Numbered from the stretch's first letter, positions 18,023 to 27,106 are shown. The stretch is DNA of 64,000 nucleotides from Streptomyces sp. GESEQ-4 (GCF_017948455.1 NZ_JAFFSU010000012.1:62001-126000); one strand, 5' to 3'. The notes: generated from the letters alone by a model not told the origin. Numbers and translations: made by a program.

Positions 18023-18052
18023 CAACTGGTCAACTGGTCAACTGGTCAACTG
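18023..18052. repeat. tandem CAACTGGT repeat, probable GntR operator
   Basis: The 8-bp unit CAACTGGT is repeated three times and then followed by CAACTG, about 27 bases ahead of the GntR gene start. Tandem ACTGG half-sites in front of a GntR gene suggest autoregulation. Confidence 0.65.
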
Positions 18053-18078
18053 AGGATCCGCGCATCAGGGAGGGCGAC

Positions 18079-18921
18079 ATGAAGGCCGACGAACCAGGCG
18101 CGGTGCTCAAACGGGAGCGAGTGCGCGACTTCGTCCTCGGCCTCGTCGAGTCGCACCGCCCGGGCGACGCGATCCCCTCCGAGCGCTCCCTGTGCGCCCA
18201 GCTGGGCGTGTCCCGCCCGACCCTGCGCGCGGCGGTCGACGAGCTCGTGGCCGCGGGACTTCTGGTGCGGGAACACGGCCGCGGCATGTTCGTGGCACCC
18301 GAGAAGATCACCCAGGAACTCGTCTCCGCCCAGCAGACCATGACGGTGCCTCAGGCCTCTGGGACCTGGTCGAGCCGCCTGCTGGAGTTCACCACCATCC
18401 CGGCAGGCGCGCGCGTGGGCCGCAAGCTGCGCCTCTCCCCCGCCGCCGAGATCGTGTACGTGGCACGGCTGCGCCTGGTCGACGGCGCCCCGATGGCCAT
18501 CGAGCACCTGCACATCAGGGCCGACCTGGTCCCCACCCTGTCCGCCGGGGAACTGGAAACCGGCGACTTGTACGAGCACCTGCGCGAACAGCACGGCGTG
18601 CATGTCCAGGAGGCGGTGCAGGCCATCGAGCCGACCGTCGTCACCCGCGCCGAGGCGGAACTGCTCGACGTGCCCGAGCTGTCCCCCGCCCTGCTCTTCG
18701 AGCGGCTCACCTCCGACACCACGGGTCGGGCCGTCGAGTACGTCCACTCGGTCTACCGCGGCGACCGCTACCGCATCGTCTCCCGCCTCACCCTCGGCCC
18801 CTCGGCAGCGGCGGCGCCCCCGACCGCCCTCGGCCACCACCCCGGCATCCCCCCGGGCGACTTCGCCCACAGCGACACCATCACGTCCTCCACACGCGGG
18901 GACATCCAGTCGGCACCGTGA
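18079..18921 (+). CDS. GntR-family regulator (HutC/UTRA subfamily)
   Basis: A 280-residue regulator. The winged helix (PSERSLCAQLGVSRPTLRAAV at about 33-53, then REHGRGMFV) is followed by a UTRA ligand domain (VYVARLRLVDGAPMAIEHLHI, then TGRAVEYVHSVYRGDRYRI). UTRA proteins usually sense a sugar phosphate or amino sugar. The ATG at 18079 follows AGGGAGGG. It is divergent from the CBM3-GH16 glucanase and is the likely controller of that gene; the effector may be a glucan-derived sugar. The C-terminus carries an unusual 40-residue polar tail. Confidence 0.88.
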   Translation: MKADEPGAVLKRERVRDFVLGLVESHRPGDAIPSERSLCAQLGVSRPTLRAAVDELVAAGLLVREHGRGMFVAPEKITQELVSAQQTMTVPQASGTWSSRLLEFTTIPAGARVGRKLRLSPAAEIVYVARLRLVDGAPMAIEHLHIRADLVPTLSAGELETGDLYEHLREQHGVHVQEAVQAIEPTVVTRAEAELLDVPELSPALLFERLTSDTTGRAVEYVHSVYRGDRYRIVSRLTLGPSAAAAPPTALGHHPGIPPGDFAHSDTITSSTRGDIQSAP

Positions 18922-18987
18922 GCCGCGTCCGGTGCATCCCCCGCATCACGGCAAACGGGGCCGCCGCACATCTGCTCCCACGAGCCC

Positions 18988-19236
18988 ATGACCCCGGGCC
19001 TCAAGGACATCACCGACACCCTCCGGACCCAGCTGGGTGCGCTGGGCCTGAAGGCGTTCGGCCAGGAAGGCGACCCTTTCGACCCCGCCCGCCACGAGGC
19101 AGTGGCGCATCATGTGTCCCCGCACTCCGACCACCTGATCTGCACGGAGATCCTGCGATCCGGATACCGGCTCGGTGACCAACTGCTGCGCCCCGCCCAC
19201 GTGGAGGTCACCGGGCCCGCGCTCCCTCCCTCGTGA
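18988..19236 (+). pseudogene. GrpE-like C-terminal fragment
   Basis: An 82-residue frame resembling the C-terminal beta domain of GrpE, the DnaK nucleotide exchange factor: GLKAFGQEGDPFDPARHEAVAH, then TEILRSGYRLGDQLLRPAHVEV. The long N-terminal coiled coil and dimer helices are absent; upstream sequence in this frame shows no GrpE residues. It is probably a remnant of a duplicated grpE, though a short expressed protein from the ATG at 18988 cannot be excluded. Confidence 0.7.
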
Positions 19237-19253
19237 GGGAGTGCCGATCATGC

Positions 19254-20732
19254 TCACGCAGCGACGGGCGGGTCACTGGCCGGGACGACGACGTGCAGGG
19301 GGCGGGGCTGCTCGGCCCAGATGGTCTTGCCCGCTCCGGTGTGCCGGGTGCCCCACCGCTCACACAGCAGCGCGACCAGGAGCAGTCCGCGCCCGCCCTC
19401 GTCCAGGACCCGGGCCCGGCGCGGATGCGGAGAGGTGCTGCTGCCGTCGGATACCTCGCAGATCAGCATGCCGTTGTGAATCAGCCGCAGCATGATCGGG
19501 GCGTGGGCGTGCCGGATGGCGTTGGTGACCAGCTCGCTGACGATCAGCTCGGTGGTGGGCACGGCGTCGGCCAGATCCCACCCCTCCAGCCCCGCGGCGG
19601 CCCACCGGCGGGCGTCCGCGACGGCCGCCGGGTCGGGGGCGACCCGCCACGTGGCCACATGGTCGGTGTCGAGCGGGTGGGTCCGGGCGACGAGCAGGGC
19701 CACATCGTCCTCCGGCTCACGGTGCAGCAGAGTGTCGAGGACCGCGTCGCACACGTCGTCGAGTGAGGAGGCGGTACGGGTCAGGGCGCGGCGCAGGGCG
19801 TTCATCCCGGTGTTGATGTCGCGCCCGCGGGACTCGACGAGACCGTCGGTGTAAAGCACCAGGAGACTGCCCTCCGGCAGCGCGAAGTCGACGGCCGCGA
19901 AGGGCACACCGCCCACGCCCAGGGGCGGGCCCGGCTCCACCTGCAGGAAGTCGACGGTGCCGTCCGGGGTGACCACAGCGGGCGCCGGGTGGCCCGCGCT
20001 GGCCACGGTGCAGTGGCGGGACGTGGGGTCGTAGACGACGTACAGACAGGTCGCGCCGACCTCCCCGTCGGAGGTGGATCTCTCCCGGGCCTCTTCGATG
20101 ATCAGGTCGTCGAGGTCCGTCAGCAGCTCGTCGGCGGGCAGGTCGACGTCGGCCAGGGTGCGCACCGCCGTCCGCAGCCGGCCCATCGCGGCGGAGGCAT
20201 GGATGCCGTGGCCGACGACATCGCCCACGACGAGAGCGACCCGGGCACCGGACAGCGGGATGACGTCGAACCAGTCGCCGCCGACGCCCGCGTGCGGATC
20301 GGCGGGAAGATAGCGGGTCACGATCTCCACCGCCTGCAACGTGGGCAGCCGCTGCTGCAGCAGACTGCGCTGCAGCGCCAGCGCCGCTCCGTCGCTGTCC
20401 TGCGGAACAGCCGCCTGCACCGACCACCACGGCATGTCTCCATCGGCGCCGGCCAGCGGACACGCCTGCAGATCGGCCTCGACCGTACGTCCTGCCCGGT
20501 CCCGCAGGACGAGCCTGCCCATCCACGCTCTGCGTTCGGCCAGGTGCCGCCGGGCCCGGTCGGGCAGCCGGCCGCCCGTCAGCAGCGTGGAGGCAGCGCG
20601 TCCGACGATCTCGTCCGGCGCGTAGCCCAGCAGCATCTGAGCACCAGGGCTCCACGCGATGACCGTCCCCGCGGCATCGACGGCCGCAACCGCCGGCTCG
20701 GTCGCCGGAAGGAACGCACGGTACGTGTTCAT
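19254..20732 (-). CDS. PAS-PP2C (SpoIIE-type) serine phosphatase with anti-sigma-like ATPase domain
   Basis: A 492-residue signalling protein with three parts. A PAS sensor (about 10-110, AVDAAGTVIAWSPGAQMLLGY) is followed by a SpoIIE-type PP2C phosphatase (VGGDWFDVIPL, VGDVVGHG, LVLYTDGLVE) with the metal-binding Asp residues, and then by a HATPase_c domain (ELIVSELVTNAIRHA, DEGGRGLLLV) like RsbW kinases. It probably acts on anti-sigma factor antagonists in stress or developmental control. The start at 20732 is preceded by GGGGTGAG; the open frame extends 23 codons further. No sigma factor gene is nearby. Confidence 0.88.
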   Translation of the reverse strand: MNTYRAFLPATEPAVAAVDAAGTVIAWSPGAQMLLGYAPDEIVGRAASTLLTGGRLPDRARRHLAERRAWMGRLVLRDRAGRTVEADLQACPLAGADGDMPWWSVQAAVPQDSDGAALALQRSLLQQRLPTLQAVEIVTRYLPADPHAGVGGDWFDVIPLSGARVALVVGDVVGHGIHASAAMGRLRTAVRTLADVDLPADELLTDLDDLIIEEARERSTSDGEVGATCLYVVYDPTSRHCTVASAGHPAPAVVTPDGTVDFLQVEPGPPLGVGGVPFAAVDFALPEGSLLVLYTDGLVESRGRDINTGMNALRRALTRTASSLDDVCDAVLDTLLHREPEDDVALLVARTHPLDTDHVATWRVAPDPAAVADARRWAAAGLEGWDLADAVPTTELIVSELVTNAIRHAHAPIMLRLIHNGMLICEVSDGSSTSPHPRRARVLDEGGRGLLLVALLCERWGTRHTGAGKTIWAEQPRPLHVVVPASDPPVAA

Positions 20733-20841
20733 CGTGCTCACCCCAGGCGCCGCGTCCCCATCGACACTAAAGGGACATTTCTCTCTCCATTGTGCATACA
20801 AGCGTGGGCCGGCGGCAGCCGGCCCACGCTGCCGAAGACGT

Positions 20842-21261
20842 TCAGGCGGTGGCGTACACCCGCTCGGCGAACTCGGCGATCTGATGCTCGCTGAGGTGCC
20901 GCGCGATGTCCCGCTCGCTGATCATGCCGACCAGCGTCTTGTTCTCGACCACCGGCAGGCGCCTGATCTGGTGCCGCTCCATCGTGGCGAGCACCTCGCT
21001 GACGTCGGCGTTGACGTCGATCCACTGCGGGGTGCCCTGGCACAGCTCCGAGCACTCGGTCCCGGCCGGGTCACGCCCCTCGGCGACGCACTTCACCACG
21101 ATGTCGCGGTCGGTGATGATGCCGCACATCCTGCCGTCGTCCTCACAGACCGGCAGCGCGCCGACCTCCAGTCGTTTCATCAACTCGGCGGCGCGTGCGA
21201 GGTTTTCCGTCTTGTTGATGCACTCTGCGCCTCGGTGCATGATCTGCCCGGCAACCGGCAT
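20842..21261 (-). CDS. CBS-domain pair protein
   Basis: A 139-residue cytoplasmic protein made of two CBS domains (about 8-65: LPVCEDDGRMCGIITDRDIV; about 80-135: RRLPVVENKTLVGMISERDIA). Such stand-alone pairs bind adenine nucleotides or NAD(H) and act as energy sensors; in Streptomyces many copies exist. A GGAGG site lies 7 bases ahead of the ATG. It has no clear partner gene. Confidence 0.88.
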   Translation of the reverse strand: MPVAGQIMHRGAECINKTENLARAAELMKRLEVGALPVCEDDGRMCGIITDRDIVVKCVAEGRDPAGTECSELCQGTPQWIDVNADVSEVLATMERHQIRRLPVVENKTLVGMISERDIARHLSEHQIAEFAERVYATA

Positions 21262-21382
21262 GGAGTCCTCCTGTGTGGAAAGCGTCCGACTCCCCCCTCG
21301 TCCTGCTACGGCGCTTCCACGCTATGCGCGGGCACTCCGTGCCCCCGTGCCGTGGTACGCCATTCGGGTGACGGGGGTGCGG

Positions 21383-23140
21383 TCAGCCGCCGGATCTACG
21401 ACCAGTCCTGCCCTTGCGCAGGAAGCGCCGCAACCGTGCCTCCGGCCAGGTGTTGATCACGTCGTCCTTGGTGAGCCAGCCGCGCTGCGCCGTGCCCACG
21501 CCGTAGCGCATGTTGGCGAGGTGGAGGGTGGCGTGGGCGTCGCTGTCGACAGCGAACTTCACGCCGTGCCGCCTGGCCCGCAGGATGTCCTCGTCGCGCA
21601 GATCCAGCCGGTCGGGGTGCGCGTTGATCTCCAGCGCCGTGCCGGTGCGCGCGCACGCGGCGAAGACCGCGTCGAGGTCGGCGTCGATGGGCGGCCGCTT
21701 GCCGATGATCCGGGTGGTGGGGTGGCCGATGATGTTGACGTACGGGTGCTCGCAGGCCCGGACCATCCGCCGGGTCAGGGCCTCGCGCGACTGGTTGAAG
21801 TGCGAGTGCACGGAGGCCACGCACAGATCGAAGCCGGCCAGGAACTCCTCCGGCCAGTCGACGTCCCCGTCCGGGTCGATGTTCAACTCCACGCCGTGCA
21901 GCAGCCGCAGGCCTCTGCCACCCCTGCCGCCATGAGCGCCGTCGAGCTCCCGCACGCGCTCGCGCTGGGCCAGAATCCGCTCGTCGGTCATCCGCTGCAT
22001 GTACAGGTTGGGCCCGTGGTCGGTGACGGCGTAGTAGGCGTAGCCGCGCTCGGCGGCCGCGGTGACCATCTCCTCCAGCGGGGCGAGACCGTCGGTGAGG
22101 TCGGTGTGGGTGTGCAGGTCGCCCCGGATGTCCTTCTGCTGGATCAGGGCGGGAAGTTCGTCGTGCAGCCCGGCCTCGATCTCGCCGCGGTCCTCGCGCA
22201 GGGTGGGCGGGATCCAGGGCAGGCCGAGGCGGGCGTACACGTCCTCCTCGGTCTCGGAGACGATCTTCTTGCCGCTCTCGGCGTCGAAGAGCCCGTACTC
22301 GGAGAGTTTGAGCTTCTGGTGGACCGCGATCTCCCGGGTGCGGATGTTGTGCGCTTTGGACCCGGTGAAGTACTGCAGCGCCGCGCCCCAGGAGTCCGGC
22401 GGGACGACACGCAGGTCGACGGCCAGGCCCTTGGTGGTGCGGATGGACGTCTTCTTCTCGCCGTGCGCGATGACCTCCGAGACGTACGGCAGCTCGGTGA
22501 ACGCCCGCATGACCGGCTCCGCCTTCCGCGCCGCGACGAGGATGTCGATGTCGCCGATGGTCTCGCGGACGCGGCGCAGTGATCCGGCGTAGGCGCACCG
22601 CTCGCAGCCGGTCACCTGCGACAGCTCGGTGACGATGTCGTCGGCGAGGTCCATGGCGACGTCGAGCAGGACCCGCTCTCCGGAGGACTGCAGGAGCTCG
22701 ATGCCGTGGAGGATGTTCTCCTCCGTCTTCGGCCCGAAGCCCTTCAGGTCGCGCAGCCGCTCCTCGTGGATGGCGTCGGCCAGTTCCTCGACGGAGGCGA
22801 TGCCCAGCTCCTCGTACAGGACACAGGCCTTCTTCGGGCCGAGCGTGGGGATGGCGGTCAGCCGCCGGACCCCGGCGGGGATCTTCGCCCGCAGCTCCTC
22901 GACCGCGGACACGCTGCCGCCGCGGAAGTACTCGAGGATCTTCTCGGCGATGGACTTGCCGACGTTGGGGATCTCCTGGAGACCCTTGAGGTCGAGGGTG
23001 GAGACGTCGGCGTGGTAGCCGCCGATCGAGCGCGCGGCCTTCTCGTAGGTGCGCGTCCGGAACGCGTCTCCTCCGGTGATCGAGATCAGGTCCGCGTATT
23101 CGAAGAACAGCGCGGCCACCTCGTCGTTGGACCGAGCCAT
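21383..23140 (-). CDS. polX: DNA polymerase/3'-5' exonuclease PolX
   Basis: A 585-residue family X DNA polymerase for gap filling in base excision repair. It has N-terminal helix-hairpin-helix segments (GLQEIPNVGKSIAEKI), a nucleotidyltransferase core with the GDIDILV metal motif near 195 and third Asp in VDLRVV, then a C-terminal PHP phosphoesterase domain (GDLHTHTDLTDG, HGVELNID, VDSDAH) that gives 3'-5' exonuclease activity. All expected catalytic residues are visible and the length is normal. It appears to be transcribed alone. Confidence 0.93.
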   Translation of the reverse strand: MARSNDEVAALFFEYADLISITGGDAFRTRTYEKAARSIGGYHADVSTLDLKGLQEIPNVGKSIAEKILEYFRGGSVSAVEELRAKIPAGVRRLTAIPTLGPKKACVLYEELGIASVEELADAIHEERLRDLKGFGPKTEENILHGIELLQSSGERVLLDVAMDLADDIVTELSQVTGCERCAYAGSLRRVRETIGDIDILVAARKAEPVMRAFTELPYVSEVIAHGEKKTSIRTTKGLAVDLRVVPPDSWGAALQYFTGSKAHNIRTREIAVHQKLKLSEYGLFDAESGKKIVSETEEDVYARLGLPWIPPTLREDRGEIEAGLHDELPALIQQKDIRGDLHTHTDLTDGLAPLEEMVTAAAERGYAYYAVTDHGPNLYMQRMTDERILAQRERVRELDGAHGGRGGRGLRLLHGVELNIDPDGDVDWPEEFLAGFDLCVASVHSHFNQSREALTRRMVRACEHPYVNIIGHPTTRIIGKRPPIDADLDAVFAACARTGTALEINAHPDRLDLRDEDILRARRHGVKFAVDSDAHATLHLANMRYGVGTAQRGWLTKDDVINTWPEARLRRFLRKGRTGRRSGG

Positions 23141-23169
23141 GGCTTACGAGTAGGCAGACAACGCCTGTT

Positions 23170-23964
23170 TCATGCGTGCCGGCCACGTACTGTGACCGTG
23201 AACTGGGCACCGTCGGGGTCACGCAGTACGGCCTCCTGCTCGCTCTCCTCCAGAACGCGGCCACCACGCTGCTCCGCGGCCCGGGCGCACGCCCCCGCAT
23301 CGTCCACGATGAAGTGCACCTGCCAGTACGACCGGACGGAAGGGTCAGGCGGCGTCTCCACCGAACCCGCCTCGATACGGGCCACGATCTCGCCCCGGCT
23401 GCGCAGCAACACCTTGTCGCCCGCGTACTCGACCTCGCAGCAACCGGGCAGGCCCGAGGCCCAGTCGAGAATCTCCCCGTAGAAGATGGCCGCGTCGAAG
23501 GCGTCCCGGGTGTGCAGGACGATGAACGTGGACGCCGCCTGCCGCCACGCCTCCCACTCGGTGACGAGTTTCCCCTCCCACATCCCGAACGCGGCCCCGT
23601 CACGGTCGGCCACCAGCGCCGCCCGCCCGGGAGGAAAGGAGAGCGGCCCTACGGCCACGGTCCCGCCCCGCTCCCGCACGCGGGCCACGGTGTCGTTCGC
23701 GTCCACCACGGCGAAGTACGGCGTCCAGGCCGAGCCCATCTGCCACATGCCGGCCACCCCCGCGATCCCGGCGACGGGCACCCCGTCCGCCAGCGCGGTC
23801 CGGAAACGGTCGCCCAGCCTCGCGTCGCGCCACCGCCAGCCCAGTACGGCCCCGTAGAAGGCCTGCGTGGCCTCGAGGTCGCGGCTGGCCAGACTCACCC
23901 AGCACGGAGCTCCGAACACGGAACGGGTGAAGACGACGTCCGCCGCGTCGTGATTCATGGCCAT
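23170..23964 (-). CDS. VOC (glyoxalase-fold) protein with two domains
   Basis: A protein of about 264 residues with two vicinal-oxygen-chelate modules. The first reads VSLASRDLEATQAFYGAVLGWRW and the second FIVLHTRDAFDAAIFYGEILDW, then VHFIVDDAGACARAAEQRGG. Proteins of this kind include hydroxylases, bleomycin-type resistance proteins and dioxygenases; the substrate is not readable. The start is uncertain: ATG at 23964 or 23958, within a longer frame to 24039. It is divergent from the DUF5133 gene. Confidence 0.85.
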   Translation of the reverse strand: MAMNHDAADVVFTRSVFGAPCWVSLASRDLEATQAFYGAVLGWRWRDARLGDRFRTALADGVPVAGIAGVAGMWQMGSAWTPYFAVVDANDTVARVRERGGTVAVGPLSFPPGRAALVADRDGAAFGMWEGKLVTEWEAWRQAASTFIVLHTRDAFDAAIFYGEILDWASGLPGCCEVEYAGDKVLLRSRGEIVARIEAGSVETPPDPSVRSYWQVHFIVDDAGACARAAEQRGGRVLEESEQEAVLRDPDGAQFTVTVRGRHA

Positions 23965-24133
23965 CGCGCCCCGGTCTCGTTCCCCCGGCAATCGCTGCTC
24001 TTCACCACAGTGTCCAACCCAGGTTCCGGTCCTGCACATCGCCTGGCTCGTCGGTGCTCGCGGTCGCCCGCCGCGACGGAAACGCGCACCATGGAGGTGC
24101 CCCCTTCGGCCTACGGCGGGTGTGGAGACGAAG

Positions 24134-24370
24134 ATGCTGAAACCCCACGTCAGAACCGTCGCCGCAGCACTTCACGCCTACCGGTCCGCATGGGCCGGTC
24201 TGCTGCGCGACCCGGCGAGCCCACACAGCTACCGTCGGCTCGACGACGCCGCCTACACGCTCTGCGTCCTCATGGGACAACGCAACGCGGCCGACGCCGC
24301 GGCAAAGGCAGAGCGCTTCCTCACCCGGGCCTCGGCCGCGAAGCCGTCGCAGACCGAGGTCTCCGCGTGA
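24134..24370 (+). CDS. DUF5133-like small protein
   Basis: A 78-residue protein with the LDDAAYTLCVLMGQRNAADA block typical of Streptomyces DUF5133 proteins. It is helical and basic, without signal peptide or membrane segment. GGAG lies 6 bases before the ATG. The family's function is unknown; members often sit near regulators or stress genes. Confidence 0.75.
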   Translation: MLKPHVRTVAAALHAYRSAWAGLLRDPASPHSYRRLDDAAYTLCVLMGQRNAADAAAKAERFLTRASAAKPSQTEVSA

Positions 24371-24420
24371 GGCGTGGCTTTATGGTGGTCGTGAGGGACC
24401 CTCTGGGGGCGGTGAGCGCC

Positions 24421-24633
24421 ATGCGAGTCGAACTGATCCAACGGGCCGCCAGCGTGCTCTTCGACGTGCCGGACGAGACGCACGAGGAGATCATCACGCT
24501 CATCGGCGCGGTCACCCAGGACGCGGTGATCCAGGACGCTGACCTGGCGGCAGCGTTCGGCGAGTGGTGCTGGCTCGTCTACACGGTCCACGGCGACGTG
24601 ATCGAAGTACTGGATGTCGGCTGTGCACGCTGA
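24421..24633 (+). CDS. small acidic hypothetical protein
   Basis: A 70-residue protein (MRVELIQRAASVLFDVPDET...), acidic, with two Trp in EWCWLV and no signal peptide. The ATG at 24421 follows GGTGAG; an in-frame ATG at 24382 is possible. It lies 50 bases after the DUF5133 gene and may be co-transcribed. The family was not recognised. Confidence 0.6.
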   Translation: MRVELIQRAASVLFDVPDETHEEIITLIGAVTQDAVIQDADLAAAFGEWCWLVYTVHGDVIEVLDVGCAR

Positions 24634-24724
24634 GGCAGACTCGGCCGGCCGCCGGTCGACTGGTGCTGCCAGATCGGCTTAGGGTGCGTCAGATACTGGG
24701 CCCCGGCCACGAAAAGGAGCCTCC

Positions 24725-25684
24725 GTGCGGCTGCGCTGTGCTGTGCTCGACGACTTTCAGCGGGTGGCGACGGAGGTCGCCGACTGGTCGCCGCTCGCGG
24801 ACGATGTGGATGTCGTCCCCTTCTCCACGCACTTCCCCGACGAGGACGCCCTCGCCGAAGCGCTCGCCGGGTTCGACATCGTGGTCACCCTCCGGGAACG
24901 CGTCCCCTTCCCCGCCTCGCTGTTCGCCCGGCTCCCCCGGCTGCGGCTGCTGATCGCCTCCGGCATGCGTAACACGGTCATCGACTACGCCGCCGCCGAG
25001 GCGCACGGCGTCACCGTCTGCGGCACCGGCAGCTCCTCCACCCCGCCCGTCGAACTGACCTGGGCCCTGCTGCTGGGCCTCGCCCGCGGCATCGTGGAGG
25101 AAGCGGGCGCCCTGCGTTCGGGCGGCCCGTGGCAGTCCACCGTCGGCGCCGATCTACACGGCCGCCGCCTCGGGCTTCTCGGCCTCGGGAAGATCGGCAG
25201 CCGCGTGGCGCAGGTCGCGCTCGCCTTCGGCATGCGGGTCGACGCCTGGAGCCAGAACCTCACCAAGGAACGCGCCGACGAGTGCGGCGCGCAACTGGCC
25301 GCCTCCAAGGAGGAGTTGCTCGCCGAGAGCGACTTCGTCTCGATCCACCTCGCCCTGAGCGACCGCACCCGCGGCCTCCTCGGCCCCGCCGAACTCGCCC
25401 TGCTCAAGCCGACGGCGTACCTGATCAACACCTCGCGCGCGGCGATCGTCGACCAGGACGCCCTGCTCACCGCCCTGCACGAGGGACGGATCGCCGGCGC
25501 CGGCATCGACGTCTTCGACACCGAGCCCCTCCCCGCCGACCACCCCATACGCACCGCCCCACGCCTCCTCGCCACACCCCACCTGGGCTATGTCTCGCAG
25601 GCCAACTACGCGACGTACTACGGCCAGGCGGTGGAGGACATCCAGGCCTTCCTGGCGGGTTCTCCGGTACGACAACTGCCCTGA
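24725..25684 (+). CDS. D-2-hydroxyacid dehydrogenase family protein
   Basis: A 319-residue NAD-dependent dehydrogenase. The substrate domain is followed by the nucleotide motif GLLGLGKIGSRVA (about 148-160), then the catalytic Arg in NTSRAAIVDQDAL, the Glu in GIDVFDTEPLP and the His in LATPHLGY. This covers the full D-isomer-specific set, as in phosphoglycerate or hydroxypyruvate reductases. The substrate is not decided by the sequence. The GTG start follows AAAAGGAG. Confidence 0.88.
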   Translation: MRLRCAVLDDFQRVATEVADWSPLADDVDVVPFSTHFPDEDALAEALAGFDIVVTLRERVPFPASLFARLPRLRLLIASGMRNTVIDYAAAEAHGVTVCGTGSSSTPPVELTWALLLGLARGIVEEAGALRSGGPWQSTVGADLHGRRLGLLGLGKIGSRVAQVALAFGMRVDAWSQNLTKERADECGAQLAASKEELLAESDFVSIHLALSDRTRGLLGPAELALLKPTAYLINTSRAAIVDQDALLTALHEGRIAGAGIDVFDTEPLPADHPIRTAPRLLATPHLGYVSQANYATYYGQAVEDIQAFLAGSPVRQLP

Positions 25685-25740
25685 CGTCGGCGGTCGAGCG
25701 ATGCCGGCGCGTCAGGCGATGTCGGCGACCCCGGCCTGCT

Positions 25741-25770
25741 CGCGCATGCTCGCGCATGCTCGCGCATGCT
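25741..25770. repeat. 3 x 10-bp tandem repeat in a gene-free stretch
   Basis: CGCGCATGCT is repeated exactly three times, and each unit contains GCATGC. The surrounding interval 25685-25869 holds no convincing gene; a minus-strand frame ending at 25712 runs through it but is a shadow of the tyrosinase. Confidence 0.75.
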
Positions 25771-25869
25771 CCTTGAACAGGCCGTACGCGACGCCCAGTT
25801 CACCGCCGTCCCCCGCCCGGAGGCTAGTGGACGTCGGACGCGGGACCGAGCCATTTTTCTGCCGGTACC

Positions 25870-26730
25870 TCATGCGTACCGGTAGATGCGGGACACGTCC
25901 TCCAACTCGTCCGGAGTGACATCCCACGGCGGCAGCCGCTGGTGCCGGGCGACGATACGGCCATGCTGGGGACTGCCCCGGCCGGGCGGCCGGTCCGGCA
26001 GATAGCGGTGGTTGTGGTGACGCTGCTGCCAGCGCTGCCACTGCAGGTCCACGAAGGCGTGGACCAGCCAGAAGACCGGGTCGTTGACGGACGCGCCGCC
26101 GAGCATGGCGCCCCCGACCCAGCGGTGCACGCGGTTGTGGTTGCGCCATGGATTGCTGCCGCTCCCCCATCCCTCCAGCTGGTTGCGGAACCCCCTGGTC
26201 ACCGTCGAGTCCCACGGGGAGACGTCGTAGACGGGGTCGTCCAGCGCCCGGTTCAGATCGTCCTCGGTGGGCAGGGTGATCGGTCTGCGGGGGCGGCCCA
26301 GGTCCCGGGTGAGGAACTCGTCGTCGGTGACGCCCACCCGGATGGTCCAGTGGCCCGCAGCGTAGGCGAACGGCCCGGTCATCACCTGCCGGTCGAACCG
26401 CCGCCCGTTGCCGCCGAGCAGCTCGTCCGTCCACGGCACCGAGGTGGTCGTACGGTCCCGGGTCCAGTCCCAGTACGGCACCGTCACCGAGGAGTCGACT
26501 CGGTGCAGGGCGCTCTCCAGGTCCAGCAGGAACCGGCGGTGCCAGGGCAGGAACGAGGGCGTCATATGGGCGGCGCGCAGACCGCGGTGGCCGTCCCCGA
26601 CGAAGTGCGCGACATGGAGCCGTACGAACTCGTCGTACTCGCCACTCCGTTTGAGCTCCAGCAACGCCTCCACGAACCGCCGCCGCTCGGCCCGCGTCAG
26701 CCTGCTGACGTTCTTACGCACGTACGTCAT
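25870..26730 (-). CDS. melC2: tyrosinase (MelC2 type)
   Basis: A 286-residue binuclear copper monooxygenase that oxidises tyrosine to dopaquinone for melanin. The CuA region reads HVAHFVGDGH with PSFLPWHRRFLLDLE. The CuB region reads HNRVHRWVGGAMLGG and NDPVFWLVHAFVD; the usual HH pair is VH here, keeping the second His, which is the ligand in known Streptomyces enzymes. It has no signal peptide, as expected for a protein exported in complex with MelC1. It overlaps the cofactor gene by 17 bases. Confidence 0.93.
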   Translation of the reverse strand: MTYVRKNVSRLTRAERRRFVEALLELKRSGEYDEFVRLHVAHFVGDGHRGLRAAHMTPSFLPWHRRFLLDLESALHRVDSSVTVPYWDWTRDRTTTSVPWTDELLGGNGRRFDRQVMTGPFAYAAGHWTIRVGVTDDEFLTRDLGRPRRPITLPTEDDLNRALDDPVYDVSPWDSTVTRGFRNQLEGWGSGSNPWRNHNRVHRWVGGAMLGGASVNDPVFWLVHAFVDLQWQRWQQRHHNHRYLPDRPPGRGSPQHGRIVARHQRLPPWDVTPDELEDVSRIYRYA

Positions 26731-27106
26731 GCTCCGCCTTCTGATGCGAGTGCCCGCCGCCCAGCGCTCCGGGCCCGAGTTCGTCGACGGCCGCGCGGGT
26801 CGCCTCCAGCGGAGTCCGGAACCAGCTGTAGTGGTCGAGCATGCTCACCCAGCTGCCGTCGGCCCGGCGCATGAGATGCAGCGGATGCCCGTCCACGGTG
26901 ACGTGCCATGCGACATCGAGGGGGCCGAGGGACACCTGGACGCCCTGGATACGGCGGCCCCGGTAGACCTCGTCGAAGGCTGCACCGGCCCCCTCCTCCG
27001 GCGGCCCGTCCGCGGACCACGGGCGCCGGGATGCGGTGACGAACGGGGCCACGGCGGAGGCGAGCAGCCCCCGCGTCACCTCCCGCCGCGGCGTACCCAT
27101 CGTCAT
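26714..27106 (-). CDS. melC1: tyrosinase cofactor/copper chaperone MelC1
   Basis: A 130-residue caddie protein that loads copper into tyrosinase and carries it through the membrane. The N-terminus has RRE then a hydrophobic stretch, a weak twin-arginine-type signal. The core VYRGRRIQGVQVSL, HVTVDGHPLHLMRRADGSWVSMLDHYSWF and TRAAVDELG is characteristic. A GAGGAG site precedes the ATG. It is the first gene of a two-gene melanin operon. The 289-base gap to the next gene at 27396 shows no clear promoter. Confidence 0.9.
   Translation of the reverse strand: MTMGTPRREVTRGLLASAVAPFVTASRRPWSADGPPEEGAGAAFDEVYRGRRIQGVQVSLGPLDVAWHVTVDGHPLHLMRRADGSWVSMLDHYSWFRTPLEATRAAVDELGPGALGGGHSHQKAEHDVRA

Noticed and set aside
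25712..26434. Possible gene fragment downstream of the tyrosinase on the minus strand
   Set aside because: Most of it is a shadow of the tyrosinase; the free 3' part includes the 10-bp repeats and no recognisable family.
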